Of a DNA stretch of 64,000 nucleotides, positions 40,271 to 52,362 are shown one piece after another. The notes under the pieces were generated by a model. That model had not been told where the DNA came from. It saw only the letters and a program-made list of their open reading frames with translations, and did no database searches. Source of the stretch: Xylophilus sp. GOD-11R (GTDB lineage: Bacteria > Pseudomonadota > Gammaproteobacteria > Burkholderiales > Burkholderiaceae_C); NCBI RefSeq assembly GCF_033546935.1, contig NZ_CP137854.1, positions 3,844,001-3,908,000 of the forward strand. The letters are read 5' to 3'. Each line of letters starts with the position of its first letter. Position 1 is the first letter of the stretch. The translations under genes and the position numbers were made by a program.

Positions 40271-41413
40271 TCAAGCCGTTTTCTTGACCTGCCGACGCAG
40301 TTCGCGCCGCAAGTTCTTGCGGTGTTCGCGCAGAAAACCCAGCAGCCGGTGCTCGGCGACGTGCAGGCGGCGCGGCGTCTTCTGCTTGCCGGTCACGCGC
40401 TGCCAGAAGCCGAGCAGGTCGGACTCCGCGCCCCGCGCCAGCGTGGACCCCACCTCCAGCACCGCCGGGTGCACATACGACTTCTTGCAGACCGCCGGCG
40501 TGTTGCCCAACTGGCGCGCCACCTCGGCCAGCACCGCCTTGGCGCTGTAAGCCGCCTCCCCATGGCCGCCGCAGGCCAGTCGGGTCAACTCCAGGGCCTG
40601 CACGGTGCCGTGCCAGGTACGGAAATCCTTGGCGGTGAAATCCTGGCCGGCCGCCTCGCGCAGATAGTCGTTCACCTCGGACGAGCCGAGACGATGCGGC
40701 TCGCCCTCTTCGTCCTCGTACTGGAACAGCTCCTGGCCCGGCAATTGCTGGCAGCCGCGCACCACACGCGCCACCTTGGGATCGTCGAGCCGCACCTCCT
40801 GCATCACGCCGCTTTTGCCGCGAAACTTCAACGTCAGCACGCTGCCGCGTACGCCGGCGTGCGGCGAACGCAGCGTCGTCAGGCCATAGGAGCCGTTGCT
40901 TTCGGCGTACTCCTCGTTGCCCACGCGCAGGTAGGTGGTGTCGAGCAGCCGCACCAGCGTGGCCAGCACCACGGTGCGCGACGGCGCCTTTCCGCGCACC
41001 ACGCGCAGGTCGCGCGCCACCCGGGCGCGGATCTTCGGCAGCGCCCGGCCGAAGGCCTCGATGCGCTCGAACTTTCCTTCGTCGCGCAGCAGCCGCCACT
41101 GTGGGTGGTAGCGATATTGGCGGCGACCCCGCGCATCCAGCCCGGTGGCCTGCAGATGGCCATTGGCCAGCGGGCAGATCCACACCTGCGAATAGGCCGG
41201 CGGTATCGCCAGGCTGTCGATGCGGCGTATTTCCTCGGGGTCGGAGACACGCGCGCCATCGACCCGCCGATAAGCGAAACGCTTGCCCGACCGTACCCGC
41301 GTCATGCCCGGCATGAGCGGGCTGACATACAGCAGGCCGCCGGGCAGAGGCGCGGGAGCCGGCACGGTCGAAGCATCGGAAGTGGAAGCGTTGGCGCTGG
41401 CGTGCAGGGTCAT
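40271..41413 (-). CDS. DNA topoisomerase IB
   Basis: 380 residues from MTLHASANASTSDAS. Type IB enzymes nick one strand by a 3'-phosphotyrosine link and relax supercoils without ATP. The poxvirus-like catalytic residues are recognisable: Tyr313 in KKSYVHPAV, Arg/Lys segments LRVGNEEYAESNGSYGLTTL and KFRGKSGV, and the TAKDFRTWHGT His/Arg motif. The C-terminal 50 residues are Arg/Lys-rich (REHRKNLRRELRRQVKK). Bacterial IB enzymes are accessory, often acquired. The long upstream frame belongs to dinB's shadow. It lies about 100 bases after dinB on the same strand. Confidence 0.95.
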   Translation of the reverse strand: MTLHASANASTSDASTVPAPAPLPGGLLYVSPLMPGMTRVRSGKRFAYRRVDGARVSDPEEIRRIDSLAIPPAYSQVWICPLANGHLQATGLDARGRRQYRYHPQWRLLRDEGKFERIEAFGRALPKIRARVARDLRVVRGKAPSRTVVLATLVRLLDTTYLRVGNEEYAESNGSYGLTTLRSPHAGVRGSVLTLKFRGKSGVMQEVRLDDPKVARVVRGCQQLPGQELFQYEDEEGEPHRLGSSEVNDYLREAAGQDFTAKDFRTWHGTVQALELTRLACGGHGEAAYSAKAVLAEVARQLGNTPAVCKKSYVHPAVLEVGSTLARGAESDLLGFWQRVTGKQKTPRRLHVAEHRLLGFLREHRKNLRRELRRQVKKTA

Positions 41414-41514
41414 GGACGGATCACCGGCAAATGCCCAGGGTGTAGCCCCACGCCCGGCGCCGGCATGTAGGACGCCGGCATCTGCGGCAGCGGGAAGCGG
41501 CCGGTCGACGGCGA

Positions 41515-42750
41515 CTAGAACAGCGCCGGCGTATAGCCCTTCTCGAAGCCGGGAGCGGCCGCATCGGGCGTCGTCGCATCCACCTCGTCGGCCTTCACCA
41601 GCGAGCCGGCACGAACGCCCAGCAGCCGCAGCTTGCGCTCCAGCGGCACCCGCTTGAGACACTGCCCGGCCAGCCGGCGGATGCGCACCGCGTCGTCCAC
41701 CGCCACCTCCACCGTCTGGTCGCGGGTGGCGATGCGGAAATCGTCGTACCGCAGCTTGATGCCGATGGTCTTGCTGCGGTAGCCCTTCTTTTGCAGGTCG
41801 GCCGCGACCTTCTCGCACAGCGCCGTGAAGATGCGGCCCAGCTCGGCCTTGTCGCGCACCGCGTGCAGATCGCGCTCGAAGGTGGTCTCCCGGCTCATCG
41901 AGACCGGCTCGCTCTCGGTCACCACCGGACGGTCGTCGCGCCCCCAGGCGACCGCATGCATCCACGCCCCGGTCGATCGGCCGAACTGCTCCACCAGCCA
42001 GTCCGGGCTCTGCGCCGCCAGCTCGCCGATGGTGCGGATGCCGAAGGTCTCCAGCCGCGCATCCGCCTTTGGCCCGATGCCGTTGATCTTGCGGGCCGGC
42101 AGCGGCCAGATGCGCGACTGCAGGTCGGCTTCATGGACGATGGAAATGCCGTTGGGCTTTTCGAATTCGCTCGCCATCTTGGCCAGCAGCTTGTTGGGCG
42201 CCACGCCGATCGAGCAGGTGAGGCCGGTGGCGTCGAAGATCTCGCGTTGGATCAGCCGTGCCAGCACCCGGCCGCCTTCGCGCTGGCCGCCGGGAACGTC
42301 GGTGAAGTCGATGTAGACCTCGTCCACGCCCCGGTCCTCCATGCGCGGCGCGATGCCGGTGATGATGCTTTTGAAGGTGCGTGAAAAATGCCGTACCCGG
42401 TCGAAATCCACCGGCAACAGAATCGCTTGCGGACACAGCCGGGCCGCCTTCATCAGCCCCAGCGCCGAGCCCACGCCGAATTGCCGCGCGGCGTAGGTAG
42501 CCGTGGTGGCCACGCCCCGGCCGACGTAGTCGCGCAGGATCGGAAATTCGGACACCGGAATCTCGTCCAGCGGCCGCCCGTCCGCCGGAGTGACGAGCGC
42601 ACCGTCCACCGGCCGGCGCCCACCGCCGATCACCACCGGCAAGCCCTTGAGCTGAGGGTAGCGCAGCAGCTCGACCGACGCGAAGAACGCGTCCATGTCG
42701 AGGTGGGCGATGCGGCGCAGGAAAACGGGCGAAGACACGCCGGCAAGCAT
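41515..42750 (-). CDS. dinB: DNA polymerase IV
   Basis: 411 residues from MLAGVSSPVFLRRIAHLDMDAFFASVEL. A Y-family translesion polymerase. The metal ligands are in HLDMDAFF and the motif III region EDRGVDEVYIDFTDV; the conserved CSIGVAPNKLLAKMASEFEKPNG is complete (in two pieces), with helix-hairpin-helix INGIGPKADARLE. The little-finger domain covers about 290-385. The length exceeds the E. coli protein (351) because of an insertion near residue 45 (RRPVDGALVTPADG) and a tail. No LexA box was recognised upstream. Confidence 0.96.
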   Translation of the reverse strand: MLAGVSSPVFLRRIAHLDMDAFFASVELLRYPQLKGLPVVIGGGRRPVDGALVTPADGRPLDEIPVSEFPILRDYVGRGVATTATYAARQFGVGSALGLMKAARLCPQAILLPVDFDRVRHFSRTFKSIITGIAPRMEDRGVDEVYIDFTDVPGGQREGGRVLARLIQREIFDATGLTCSIGVAPNKLLAKMASEFEKPNGISIVHEADLQSRIWPLPARKINGIGPKADARLETFGIRTIGELAAQSPDWLVEQFGRSTGAWMHAVAWGRDDRPVVTESEPVSMSRETTFERDLHAVRDKAELGRIFTALCEKVAADLQKKGYRSKTIGIKLRYDDFRIATRDQTVEVAVDDAVRIRRLAGQCLKRVPLERKLRLLGVRAGSLVKADEVDATTPDAAAPGFEKGYTPALF

Positions 42751-42790
42751 AGCCGTCCGTCGGTAGCCGAGCCGACGAAAGGTGGGGCCG

Positions 42791-44008
42791 CTAGCGGCCG
42801 GCGCCCCAGAGCCAGGGCTGGTCGAGCAACCGGCCGCCGGCCAGCCGCAGTGCTGCATCGCGCCCCCAGCGCAGCGGCCCGGCCGCATGGAAGATGGTCG
42901 CCTGCCGACGCGCGCGCGATTGCACCCGGCCCACGCGTTCCCAGCGGTTGAGGGCGTAGCGGGCTAGGCACACACCCGCGTTGTCGATCTGCATGGCCAG
43001 CACGCGCTGGAGTTCGGCCGCGTCTTCCAGCGACATGGCCGCGCCTTGCGCAAGGTAGGGCAGCATCGGATGCGCGGCATCGCCGGCCAGCGCCACACGG
43101 CCCGCCGCCAGCATCGGCGGGCCGGCGACCGGATCGCGGTCGTGCAGCATCCAGCGCCGCCAGCCCGGCGCGGCCTCGACGAGCGCCCGCAGGCCACCAT
43201 GCGCACCGTGGAGCAGTTGCGCCACCTCGCCCGGACCGGCATCGGCGTTCCAGTCGGCGGGCGCTGCGACCTGCAGGCCCGGCACACCTTCGGCCAGGAC
43301 CACCAGATTCAGCAGTTCGCCCCGCCGCACCGGGTATGCCACCACATGCAACCGATGCCCCAGCCAGACCGTCACCCCGGCGTATTCGGCCCGCGAGCCC
43401 GGCGGCAAAGTCGAGCGGTCGATCAGCGTGCGCCAGGCGAAATGCCCGGTCGGTCGGGGCGCGGTGTCGGTGCCGACCACCGCACGGCGCAGCACGCTCC
43501 ACACGCCGTCGGCCACGACCAGACCGTCGCCCTCGACTTCGCAAGATTTTTCGGTCTTTCGCCACGCGAGCCGAACCACGTCGCCGCCCTGCTCCACCCA
43601 TTCGACCTCGGCGCCCAGGTGCAGCACCGCCTCCCCGCTCGCCTCGACAGCGCCGGCCAGCACGCGGTGCAAATCGGCCCGATGCAAAGTGGCATAAGGC
43701 GCGCCATAGCGCGACGCGACCTCGTCACCCAGCGGCATCGAGGCCAGCACGCCGCCATCGGATGCACTGCGCACGGCGAGCGTCTCCGGATAGAAAGCGA
43801 CCTCCTGCAAGGCATCAGCCAGCTCCCAGCCGTGCAGGATGCGGGTGGCGTTGGGCCCCAATTGCAGCCCGGCGCCCACCTCCGAGAAGAGCGGCGCCCG
43901 CTCGAACACCCGCGCCCTCCAGCCCGCGCGATTACAGGCCAGCGTAGTGGCCAGGCCGGCGATGCCGCCGCCCGCGACCAGCATCTCGCGCGCGAAAGGC
44001 ACCCTCAC
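42791..44008 (-). CDS. FAD-dependent monooxygenase (salicylate hydroxylase-like)
   Basis: 405 residues. The start is GTG at 44008, overlapping the stop of the upstream GGDEF-EAL gene (GTGA at 44005-44008). The FAD Rossmann motif is VAGGGIAGLATTLACNRAGW with the acidic FER at the second strand; the DG motif is VVADGVWSVLR, and the GD motif is VALAGDAAHPMLPYLAQGAAM. This plan matches class A aromatic hydroxylases related to salicylate hydroxylase and UbiH-like enzymes. The substrate cannot be told. Coupling to a c-di-GMP enzyme gene is unexpected. Confidence 0.88.
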   Translation of the reverse strand: MRVPFAREMLVAGGGIAGLATTLACNRAGWRARVFERAPLFSEVGAGLQLGPNATRILHGWELADALQEVAFYPETLAVRSASDGGVLASMPLGDEVASRYGAPYATLHRADLHRVLAGAVEASGEAVLHLGAEVEWVEQGGDVVRLAWRKTEKSCEVEGDGLVVADGVWSVLRRAVVGTDTAPRPTGHFAWRTLIDRSTLPPGSRAEYAGVTVWLGHRLHVVAYPVRRGELLNLVVLAEGVPGLQVAAPADWNADAGPGEVAQLLHGAHGGLRALVEAAPGWRRWMLHDRDPVAGPPMLAAGRVALAGDAAHPMLPYLAQGAAMSLEDAAELQRVLAMQIDNAGVCLARYALNRWERVGRVQSRARRQATIFHAAGPLRWGRDAALRLAGGRLLDQPWLWGAGR

Positions 44009-46482
44009 CCGAGCAGTCCGTGCTGCCGCTCCATCTCGGCGATGGGCAGCGGTCGGCCGAAGAGATAACCCTGGAACGCCCGGCAGCCGTGTTGCCGCAG
44101 AAAGTCCAGCTGGCCGTGCGTCTCCACGCCCTCGGCCACGATATCGAGCCCCAGGCTCAAGGCGAGCGTGAGCGTTGTGCGCACGATGGCCGCGTCATTG
44201 GGGTCGGTCAGCACGTCGCGCACGAAGGACTGGTCGATCTTGAGCTGGTCCAGCGGCAGCCGTTTCACATAGCTCAGCGACGAATAGCCGGTGCCGAAAT
44301 CGTCCAGCGAAAAACCCACGCCGCGCGCTCGCAGCCGGCCCATCTTGCCCAGGATGTCCTCGACATCGTGGAACAGCAGGGTTTCGGTCAGCTCGAATTT
44401 CAAGCGCCCGGCGTTGGCGCCGGTGGTCTCCAGCACGGCCTCGACCTGGTCGACGAAATCCGGATGGCGGAACTGTCGCGCGCTCAGGTTGATGGCGATC
44501 GTGAGCTGGCGCGTCGCCGGGCGGCGGCCCCACAGCACCAGTTGTTCGCAGGCCTGGCGCAGCACCCACTGGCCGAGCGGCAGGATCAGCCCGCTCTCCT
44601 CGGCCATCGGGATGAAGGCCAGCGGCGGCACCAACCCGCGTGTGGGATGCTGCCAGCGGACCAGCGCTTCGGCGCCCAGCACGCGCCCGTCGCCGTCGAC
44701 CACCGGCTGGTAATGCAGCCGCAGCTCCTCGCGACCCAGGCCGGCACGCAAGTCGGCCTCCAGCACCGAGCGTTCGCGCAGCCGCTCCTCCATCTCCGGA
44801 TCGAAGAATCGCACCGTGTTGCGGCCGGCCGCCTTGGCCTGGTGCACCGCGAGGTCGGCCCGCTTGAGCAGTTCTTCGGCCGACAGGAGCCCGCCGCCAA
44901 ACGGCGCCACGCCGATGCTGGCGCTGGCATGGTGCTGCCGCTCGCCGACGGCAAACGGCAGGTGCAGCTGCGTCATCAGCTCCGCCGCGATACGCCGCGC
45001 CTCGGCCAGCGCCTGGTCGACATCGCCGCCGAGGTTCTCGCACACCAGCACGAACTCGTCGCCGCCGAATCGCGCGGCACTGCGGCCGGGCGCGGCGCGC
45101 TCCACCAGGCGGCCAGCGACCTGTTGCAGCAATTGGTCGCCCACCGCGTGGCCCAGGGTGTCGTTGAGATTCTTGAAATGATCGATGTCCAGGAACAGCA
45201 CCGCGCCGTGGTGGCCGAGCTGGCCGGCCTCGGCCAGCGCCGTCTTCAGCCGCGTCAGCAACAGGCGCCGGTTGGGCAGGCCGGTGAGGCTGTCGTAGAA
45301 AGCCAGACGCTCCACCTCGTATTCGGCACGCTTGCGGTCGGTGACGTCGCGCGCGATGCCGATCAGGCCGGCGACCTTGCCCAGGCCATCGCGAAACGGC
45401 GACTTGACGATGTCGAACACACCGCTGCGTCCGGCGCCGCGCAAGGTTTCCTCACCACGATAAGCTTGCTCGGTACGCATGGCCGCGATGTCTTCGGCAC
45501 GCGATCGCTCGGCAGTGTCGGGGTCGTAGAGCTGGTCGAGGCCGCGGCCCACCATTTCGCCCGGTCGCAGGCCGTAGAACGATTCGAAGGCGCGGTTGCA
45601 GGCACGATAGATGCCTTCGGCGTCACGGTAGAAGACCAGGTCGGGAATGGCTTCGAACAGGCCGCGCAGCTCGGCCTGCTTCTGCGCCAGGGCGATCTCG
45701 GCACGGCGACGTTCGCTGTCGTCGATGGCGATGGACATCACGCCGCGCACGCTGCCGTCGGCGCCGCGCTCCGGCACCATCGAGTTGTAGCGCCAGTGGA
45801 CGATGCCGTCGCGCGAGACCTGGTTCTCGAACACGCAGGCATCGCCGGCCAGTGCCGCCTGCATGCGCGGCAGCAGGCGCGCATAACGCTCTGGCCCGAC
45901 GACATCGAGCAGCGAACGGCCGATGAGTTCGCGCACCGGCAGGCCGTACCAGCGGGCATGGGCGTCGTTGATGAAACGGATGCGCAGCGAGGCATCGAAC
46001 AGGGTCACGCTGAACGGCAGGCGGCCCAGTACGTCCTGCCAGGCCGCCTCTTCGGCCAACGACCGCGCTTCGCCGGCACCGGGGCCGAGGTCGACCACCA
46101 CGCCTTCCCAATCGCCGGACGACGCGACCGGGCCAGCCTGCAGCCGCATGTCGTGCAGGGCGCCGTCGGCATGGCGCATGCGCAAGGAGATCGCGATGGG
46201 TTCGCCGCTGACGGCCGACTGGCGGATGGCCTGGCTCAGGGCTGTACGGTCGGCAGGGTGGACCCGGCGCCCCCAGCGGCGTGGTGAGGCCAGGGCATCG
46301 GCGGGAGATAAGGCGAAAACGGTGAAAAGGCTCTCGCCGATCTCGACGAAGCGGCCTCGCCCGCCATCGGCAGGGCACCATCGAAACAGGACCGCGCCCG
46401 GCAGCCGGTGCCCGAGCCGGGAGGGCGACGGCGACGACGCGGCCGACGGAGGTGTGGCGCCACGGGCGGGGGCGTGATTCAT
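44005..46482 (-). CDS. PAS-PAS-GGDEF-EAL cyclic-di-GMP signalling protein
   Basis: 825 residues from MNHAPARGATPP. Two or more PAS domains occupy about residues 30-385 (WQDVLGRLPFSVTLFDASLRI; LFEAIPDLVFYRDAEGIYRAC, in two pieces). GGDEF lies at about 395-555 with the intact active motif ARFGGDEFV near 473. EAL lies at about 570-815 with GAEALVRWQHP near 604 and NLSARQFR, ELTETLL and DDFGTGYSSLSY. Both catalytic domains keep their motifs, so it may make and degrade c-di-GMP. There are no membrane helices; PAS domains would sense a soluble signal. Coupled to the FAD monooxygenase gene. Confidence 0.93.
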   Translation of the reverse strand: MNHAPARGATPPSAASSPSPSRLGHRLPGAVLFRWCPADGGRGRFVEIGESLFTVFALSPADALASPRRWGRRVHPADRTALSQAIRQSAVSGEPIAISLRMRHADGALHDMRLQAGPVASSGDWEGVVVDLGPGAGEARSLAEEAAWQDVLGRLPFSVTLFDASLRIRFINDAHARWYGLPVRELIGRSLLDVVGPERYARLLPRMQAALAGDACVFENQVSRDGIVHWRYNSMVPERGADGSVRGVMSIAIDDSERRRAEIALAQKQAELRGLFEAIPDLVFYRDAEGIYRACNRAFESFYGLRPGEMVGRGLDQLYDPDTAERSRAEDIAAMRTEQAYRGEETLRGAGRSGVFDIVKSPFRDGLGKVAGLIGIARDVTDRKRAEYEVERLAFYDSLTGLPNRRLLLTRLKTALAEAGQLGHHGAVLFLDIDHFKNLNDTLGHAVGDQLLQQVAGRLVERAAPGRSAARFGGDEFVLVCENLGGDVDQALAEARRIAAELMTQLHLPFAVGERQHHASASIGVAPFGGGLLSAEELLKRADLAVHQAKAAGRNTVRFFDPEMEERLRERSVLEADLRAGLGREELRLHYQPVVDGDGRVLGAEALVRWQHPTRGLVPPLAFIPMAEESGLILPLGQWVLRQACEQLVLWGRRPATRQLTIAINLSARQFRHPDFVDQVEAVLETTGANAGRLKFELTETLLFHDVEDILGKMGRLRARGVGFSLDDFGTGYSSLSYVKRLPLDQLKIDQSFVRDVLTDPNDAAIVRTTLTLALSLGLDIVAEGVETHGQLDFLRQHGCRAFQGYLFGRPLPIAEMERQHGLLG

Positions 46483-46603
46483 CCGGATGTTTTCTCGCTG
46501 ACAGGTCCGGCTGAATGGCCCGGGCTGCATGAGTCTATAACGCGGCAACGGCGATGCGCATCGCCCAGGCGGCCAGTTCGGCGCGATCGCGTCGCCGCCG
46601 CGC

Positions 46604-46900
46604 TCAGTGTCGGGGGTGGACCGTCACCGGGCGTACGCCGTCGTCGGGCAGGCCTTGCGCTGGCTTCGCCGGTTTGCCCGGCGTGGCGCAACTGCCGCAG
46701 CTCTCGCACGATCCGCAGCCCGGGGCGTCGGCCACCGCCCGCACGATGCGTTCGGCGCCGGCGGGTGCCAGGCCGGCGCGCCGCCCTCCACGGCCGATCG
46801 CCTGCGCGAGCGAGCGTCGCCAGGCGGCTGGCATCCAGTACCACGCCGCCCAGACAAAGGCGACCGCCACGATCACGAATACCAGCGCCTGCTGCCACAT
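46604..46900 (-). CDS. FeoB-associated Cys-rich membrane protein
   Basis: 98 residues. One membrane helix lies at the N-terminus (residues 5-22, ALVFVIVAVAFVWAAWYW). A basic linker and a Cys cluster GCGSCESCGSCATPG near residue 62 follow. Small proteins of this shape follow feoB in many bacteria and may serve as the FeoC-like accessory of ferrous iron uptake; the four closely spaced cysteines could bind iron or an Fe-S cluster. It begins 7 bases after the feoB stop. Confidence 0.82.
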   Translation of the reverse strand: MWQQALVFVIVAVAFVWAAWYWMPAAWRRSLAQAIGRGGRRAGLAPAGAERIVRAVADAPGCGSCESCGSCATPGKPAKPAQGLPDDGVRPVTVHPRH

Positions 46901-46906
46901 GGTGAA

Positions 46907-48787
46907 TCAGCCTCCGCTCAGCGCCAGCGTGATGCGGTAGGCGACAAAGCTCGCGCCGTAGGCCAGCGCGAACAGGTAGGCGGCCATGATGGCCGCGTAG
47001 CGCCAGGAGTTGGTTTCCCGCTTGACCGTGGCCAGGGTCGACAGGCACATCGGCGCGAACACATACCAGACCAGCAGCGAAATGGCGGTGGCCATCGACC
47101 AGGTCGACGCGATCAAGGGCTGCAGCTCGGCCGCGGCCTCGTCACCGGTCGCCGACATGGCGTAGACCGTGCCGAGCGCGCCGACCGCGACTTCCCGCGC
47201 CGCCAGGCCCGGCACCAGCGCGATCGAGATCTGCCAGTTGAAGCCGATGGGCGCGAAGATGACCTCGAGCGCCCTGCCGATCATGCCGGCCAGGCTGTAC
47301 TGGATCGCCGGGCCGCTCGCGCCCTCAGGCGGGCCGGGAAAGGTGGAGAAGAACCAGAGCAGCACGGTCAGCGCCAGGATCATGGTGCCAACGCGCTTCA
47401 GGAAGATGCGCGCCCGCTCCCACAGGCCGATGGCCAGCTGTCGGGCGTTGGGCCAGCGGTACGACGGCAGCTCCATCATCAGCGGCGACTCGGCATGCGT
47501 GCCGCGCAGCCACTTGAAGACCCAGGCCACGCCCATGGCCGAGACGATGCCGCCGAGGTACAGGCCGAACAGCACCAGGCCCTGCAGGTTAAGGATGCCC
47601 GCCACCTGGCGCTGCGGAATGAAGGCGGCGATCAGCAGGGCATACACCGGCAGCCGCGCCGAACAGGTCATGAGCGGCGCGATCATGATGGTCACCAGCC
47701 GGTCGCGCCAGTTGGTGATGGTGCGGGCCGCCATCACGCCGGGAATCGCGCAGGCGAAGCTCGACAGCAGCGGAATGAACGAGCGGCCCGACAGCCCCAC
47801 CGTCGACATCAGCCGGTCGAGCAGGAAGGCCGCGCGCGGCAGGTAGCCGGAATCCTCGAGCGCGAGGATGAAGAAGAACAGGATCAGGATCTGCGGCAGA
47901 AACACCAGCACGCCGCCGACACCGGCGACGATGCCGTCGACCAGCAGGCTGCGCAGGATGCCGTCGGGCAGGTGCGCCTGGATGAATTCGCCGACGGCGC
48001 CGGTGGCCGTCTCGATCATGCCCATGGGCACCTCGGCCCAGCTGAACACCGCCTGGAACATGAAGAACAGCAGCACCGTCAGGATGACCATGCCCCATAC
48101 CGGGTGCAGCACCAGGCGGTCGATCTTGTCGTCACGCGCCAGACGCAGCACCGGCTCGACCACCGAGGCGGCCAGGATGCGGCGCACCTCCTGCTGGGTG
48201 TCGAGCACGTCGGAGAGCTTGGGCGCGACCCAGTCGGCAGGGCGCGCGGCGTCTGCATCGGGCGCGGGGAGGTAGTCGGTGAGCAGTTCGACCAGGCCGG
48301 TCGCGCCGTCGCCGCGCACGCCCACCGTCTCGATGACCGGCATGCCGAGCTCGCGCGACAGGGCCGGGATGTCGACAGTGACACCCTGCTCGCGCGCCAT
48401 GTCGGTCATGTTGAGCGCCATCACCATCGGCAGGCCGAGGCGTCGCGCTTCCAGCACCAGGCGCAGGTTCAGGCGCAGGTTGGTGGCGTCGGTGACGCAC
48501 ACCAGCAGATCGGGTAGCGGCTCGCCGGGGCGGCGGCCGGTGACGATGTCGCGGGTGACGGCCTCGTCGGCCGACAGCGCGTTGAGGCTGTAGGCGCCGG
48601 GCAGGTCGAGCACCTCGATGCGCCGCCCCGACGGCGTGCGCAGCAGGCCGACCTTGCGCTCCACCGTGACGCCAGCGTAGTTGGCGACCTTCTGGCGGCT
48701 GCCGGTGAGCAGGTTGAACAGCGCGGTCTTGCCGCAGTTGGGGTTGCCCAGCAGGGCCACGCGCAGGGAGGAAGCATGTGCGCTCAT
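46907..48787 (-). CDS. feoB: Ferrous iron transport protein B
   Basis: 626 residues, shorter than E. coli FeoB (773). The N-terminal G protein has G1 GNPNCGKTALFN, G3 DLPGAYSL, G4 NMTDMA and the hydrophobic GDI domain up to about residue 250. The Gate-containing membrane domain follows with the conserved Cys regions LLSSFACAIPGVMAART and PLMTCSARLPVYALLI. It moves Fe(II) across the inner membrane. The ATG overlaps feoA (ATGA at 48784-48787). Confidence 0.97.
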   Translation of the reverse strand: MSAHASSLRVALLGNPNCGKTALFNLLTGSRQKVANYAGVTVERKVGLLRTPSGRRIEVLDLPGAYSLNALSADEAVTRDIVTGRRPGEPLPDLLVCVTDATNLRLNLRLVLEARRLGLPMVMALNMTDMAREQGVTVDIPALSRELGMPVIETVGVRGDGATGLVELLTDYLPAPDADAARPADWVAPKLSDVLDTQQEVRRILAASVVEPVLRLARDDKIDRLVLHPVWGMVILTVLLFFMFQAVFSWAEVPMGMIETATGAVGEFIQAHLPDGILRSLLVDGIVAGVGGVLVFLPQILILFFFILALEDSGYLPRAAFLLDRLMSTVGLSGRSFIPLLSSFACAIPGVMAARTITNWRDRLVTIMIAPLMTCSARLPVYALLIAAFIPQRQVAGILNLQGLVLFGLYLGGIVSAMGVAWVFKWLRGTHAESPLMMELPSYRWPNARQLAIGLWERARIFLKRVGTMILALTVLLWFFSTFPGPPEGASGPAIQYSLAGMIGRALEVIFAPIGFNWQISIALVPGLAAREVAVGALGTVYAMSATGDEAAAELQPLIASTWSMATAISLLVWYVFAPMCLSTLATVKRETNSWRYAAIMAAYLFALAYGASFVAYRITLALSGG

Positions 48788-49107
48788 GCCAGTGCCACCT
48801 TCACCAGCGCCGCCTCGTGGGCGCGCAGCGCGAAGGTGCTGCGGCCGATGCGCACGGCGATCGGTTCGCGGCCCGGAAACCCATGGGCGATGACCCGCAC
48901 CGGCTCGCCCGGCACGAAGCCGATCTCGGTCAGCCGCAGGATGCGTTCGTTGTCGTCGGGCTGCCCCAGGCTGCGCAATTCCAAGACGGTGGCAGGGGCA
49001 TGCAGCGCCAGCCGGTCGAGGGACAAGGGTGCCGCCGAAGCTGGCGAGACGGCGGCGTCGGACGCTGCGGAAAGAGGTACGGCGGACACGGTTTGACGGG
49101 CTGGCAC
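48784..49107 (-). CDS. feoA: Ferrous iron transport protein A
   Basis: The SH3-like FeoA core runs from LSLDRLALHAPATVLEL to RSTFALRAHEAALVKV (about 75 residues), matching the family. No ATG precedes it in frame. The farthest start is TTG at 49131, which would lie inside an operator-like palindrome, so a GTG at 49107 or 49089 is more likely; 49107 is given. The Ala/Ser/Val-rich N-terminal extension of about 30 residues has no family counterpart. FeoA binds FeoB and stimulates uptake. Coupled to feoB by 4 bases. Confidence 0.82.
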   Translation of the reverse strand: MPARQTVSAVPLSAASDAAVSPASAAPLSLDRLALHAPATVLELRSLGQPDDNERILRLTEIGFVPGEPVRVIAHGFPGREPIAVRIGRSTFALRAHEAALVKVALA

Positions 49108-49129
49108 AGCGGCGGCGAATGTGATGAAC

Positions 49130-49142
49130 AAGAATTATTCTT
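49130..49142. promoter_or_regulatory. Fur-box-like palindrome before feoA
   Basis: AAGAATTATTCTT is a perfect inverted repeat around one T. It is AT-rich in a GC-rich setting and sits where a Fur operator of feoAB would be. Against the 19-bp Fur consensus it matches only about half the positions, so the assignment is mainly by place and symmetry. Confidence 0.4.
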
Positions 49143-49217
49143 ACAGGCGCCGCAGTTTACCGGTAGCGTCATAAACCCCCGGGGACCACAGGGCTCCCCA
49201 GGGAATTGCGCCCGCCG

Positions 49218-52109
<2,892 letters not shown>

Positions 52110-52238
52110 GGAAGCTCCTTCAGGGGGGAAGACGGCGAACTCATTCTGTCAGCACCCCGAAGAGTTGTCGCAACCTGGGGTTACCACCCGGATTTTTCTG
52201 ACGCCGGACCCTGCGCCAGCGCGTGGCGCGTCCAAGAA

Positions 52239-52272
52239 AAAACCCCGCAGCACCAAGGCACTGCGGGGTTTT
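52239..52272 (-). terminator. Intrinsic terminator after the H-NS-like gene
   Basis: A 12-bp perfect stem (52239-52250 with 52261-52272) with a 10-base loop; on the minus strand it ends in TTTTTTC. It lies about 90 bases after the H-NS-like stop and before acnA. The rest of the 253-base gap holds no gene. Confidence 0.85.
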
Positions 52273-52362
52273 GGCCGACCGACCCGAACCGGCACGGGCC
52301 GGTGGGTTCAGGTGGATCGGAAAATCGAGCCGGATTGAAATCGTGGCCCGGCGCCAATCAGA

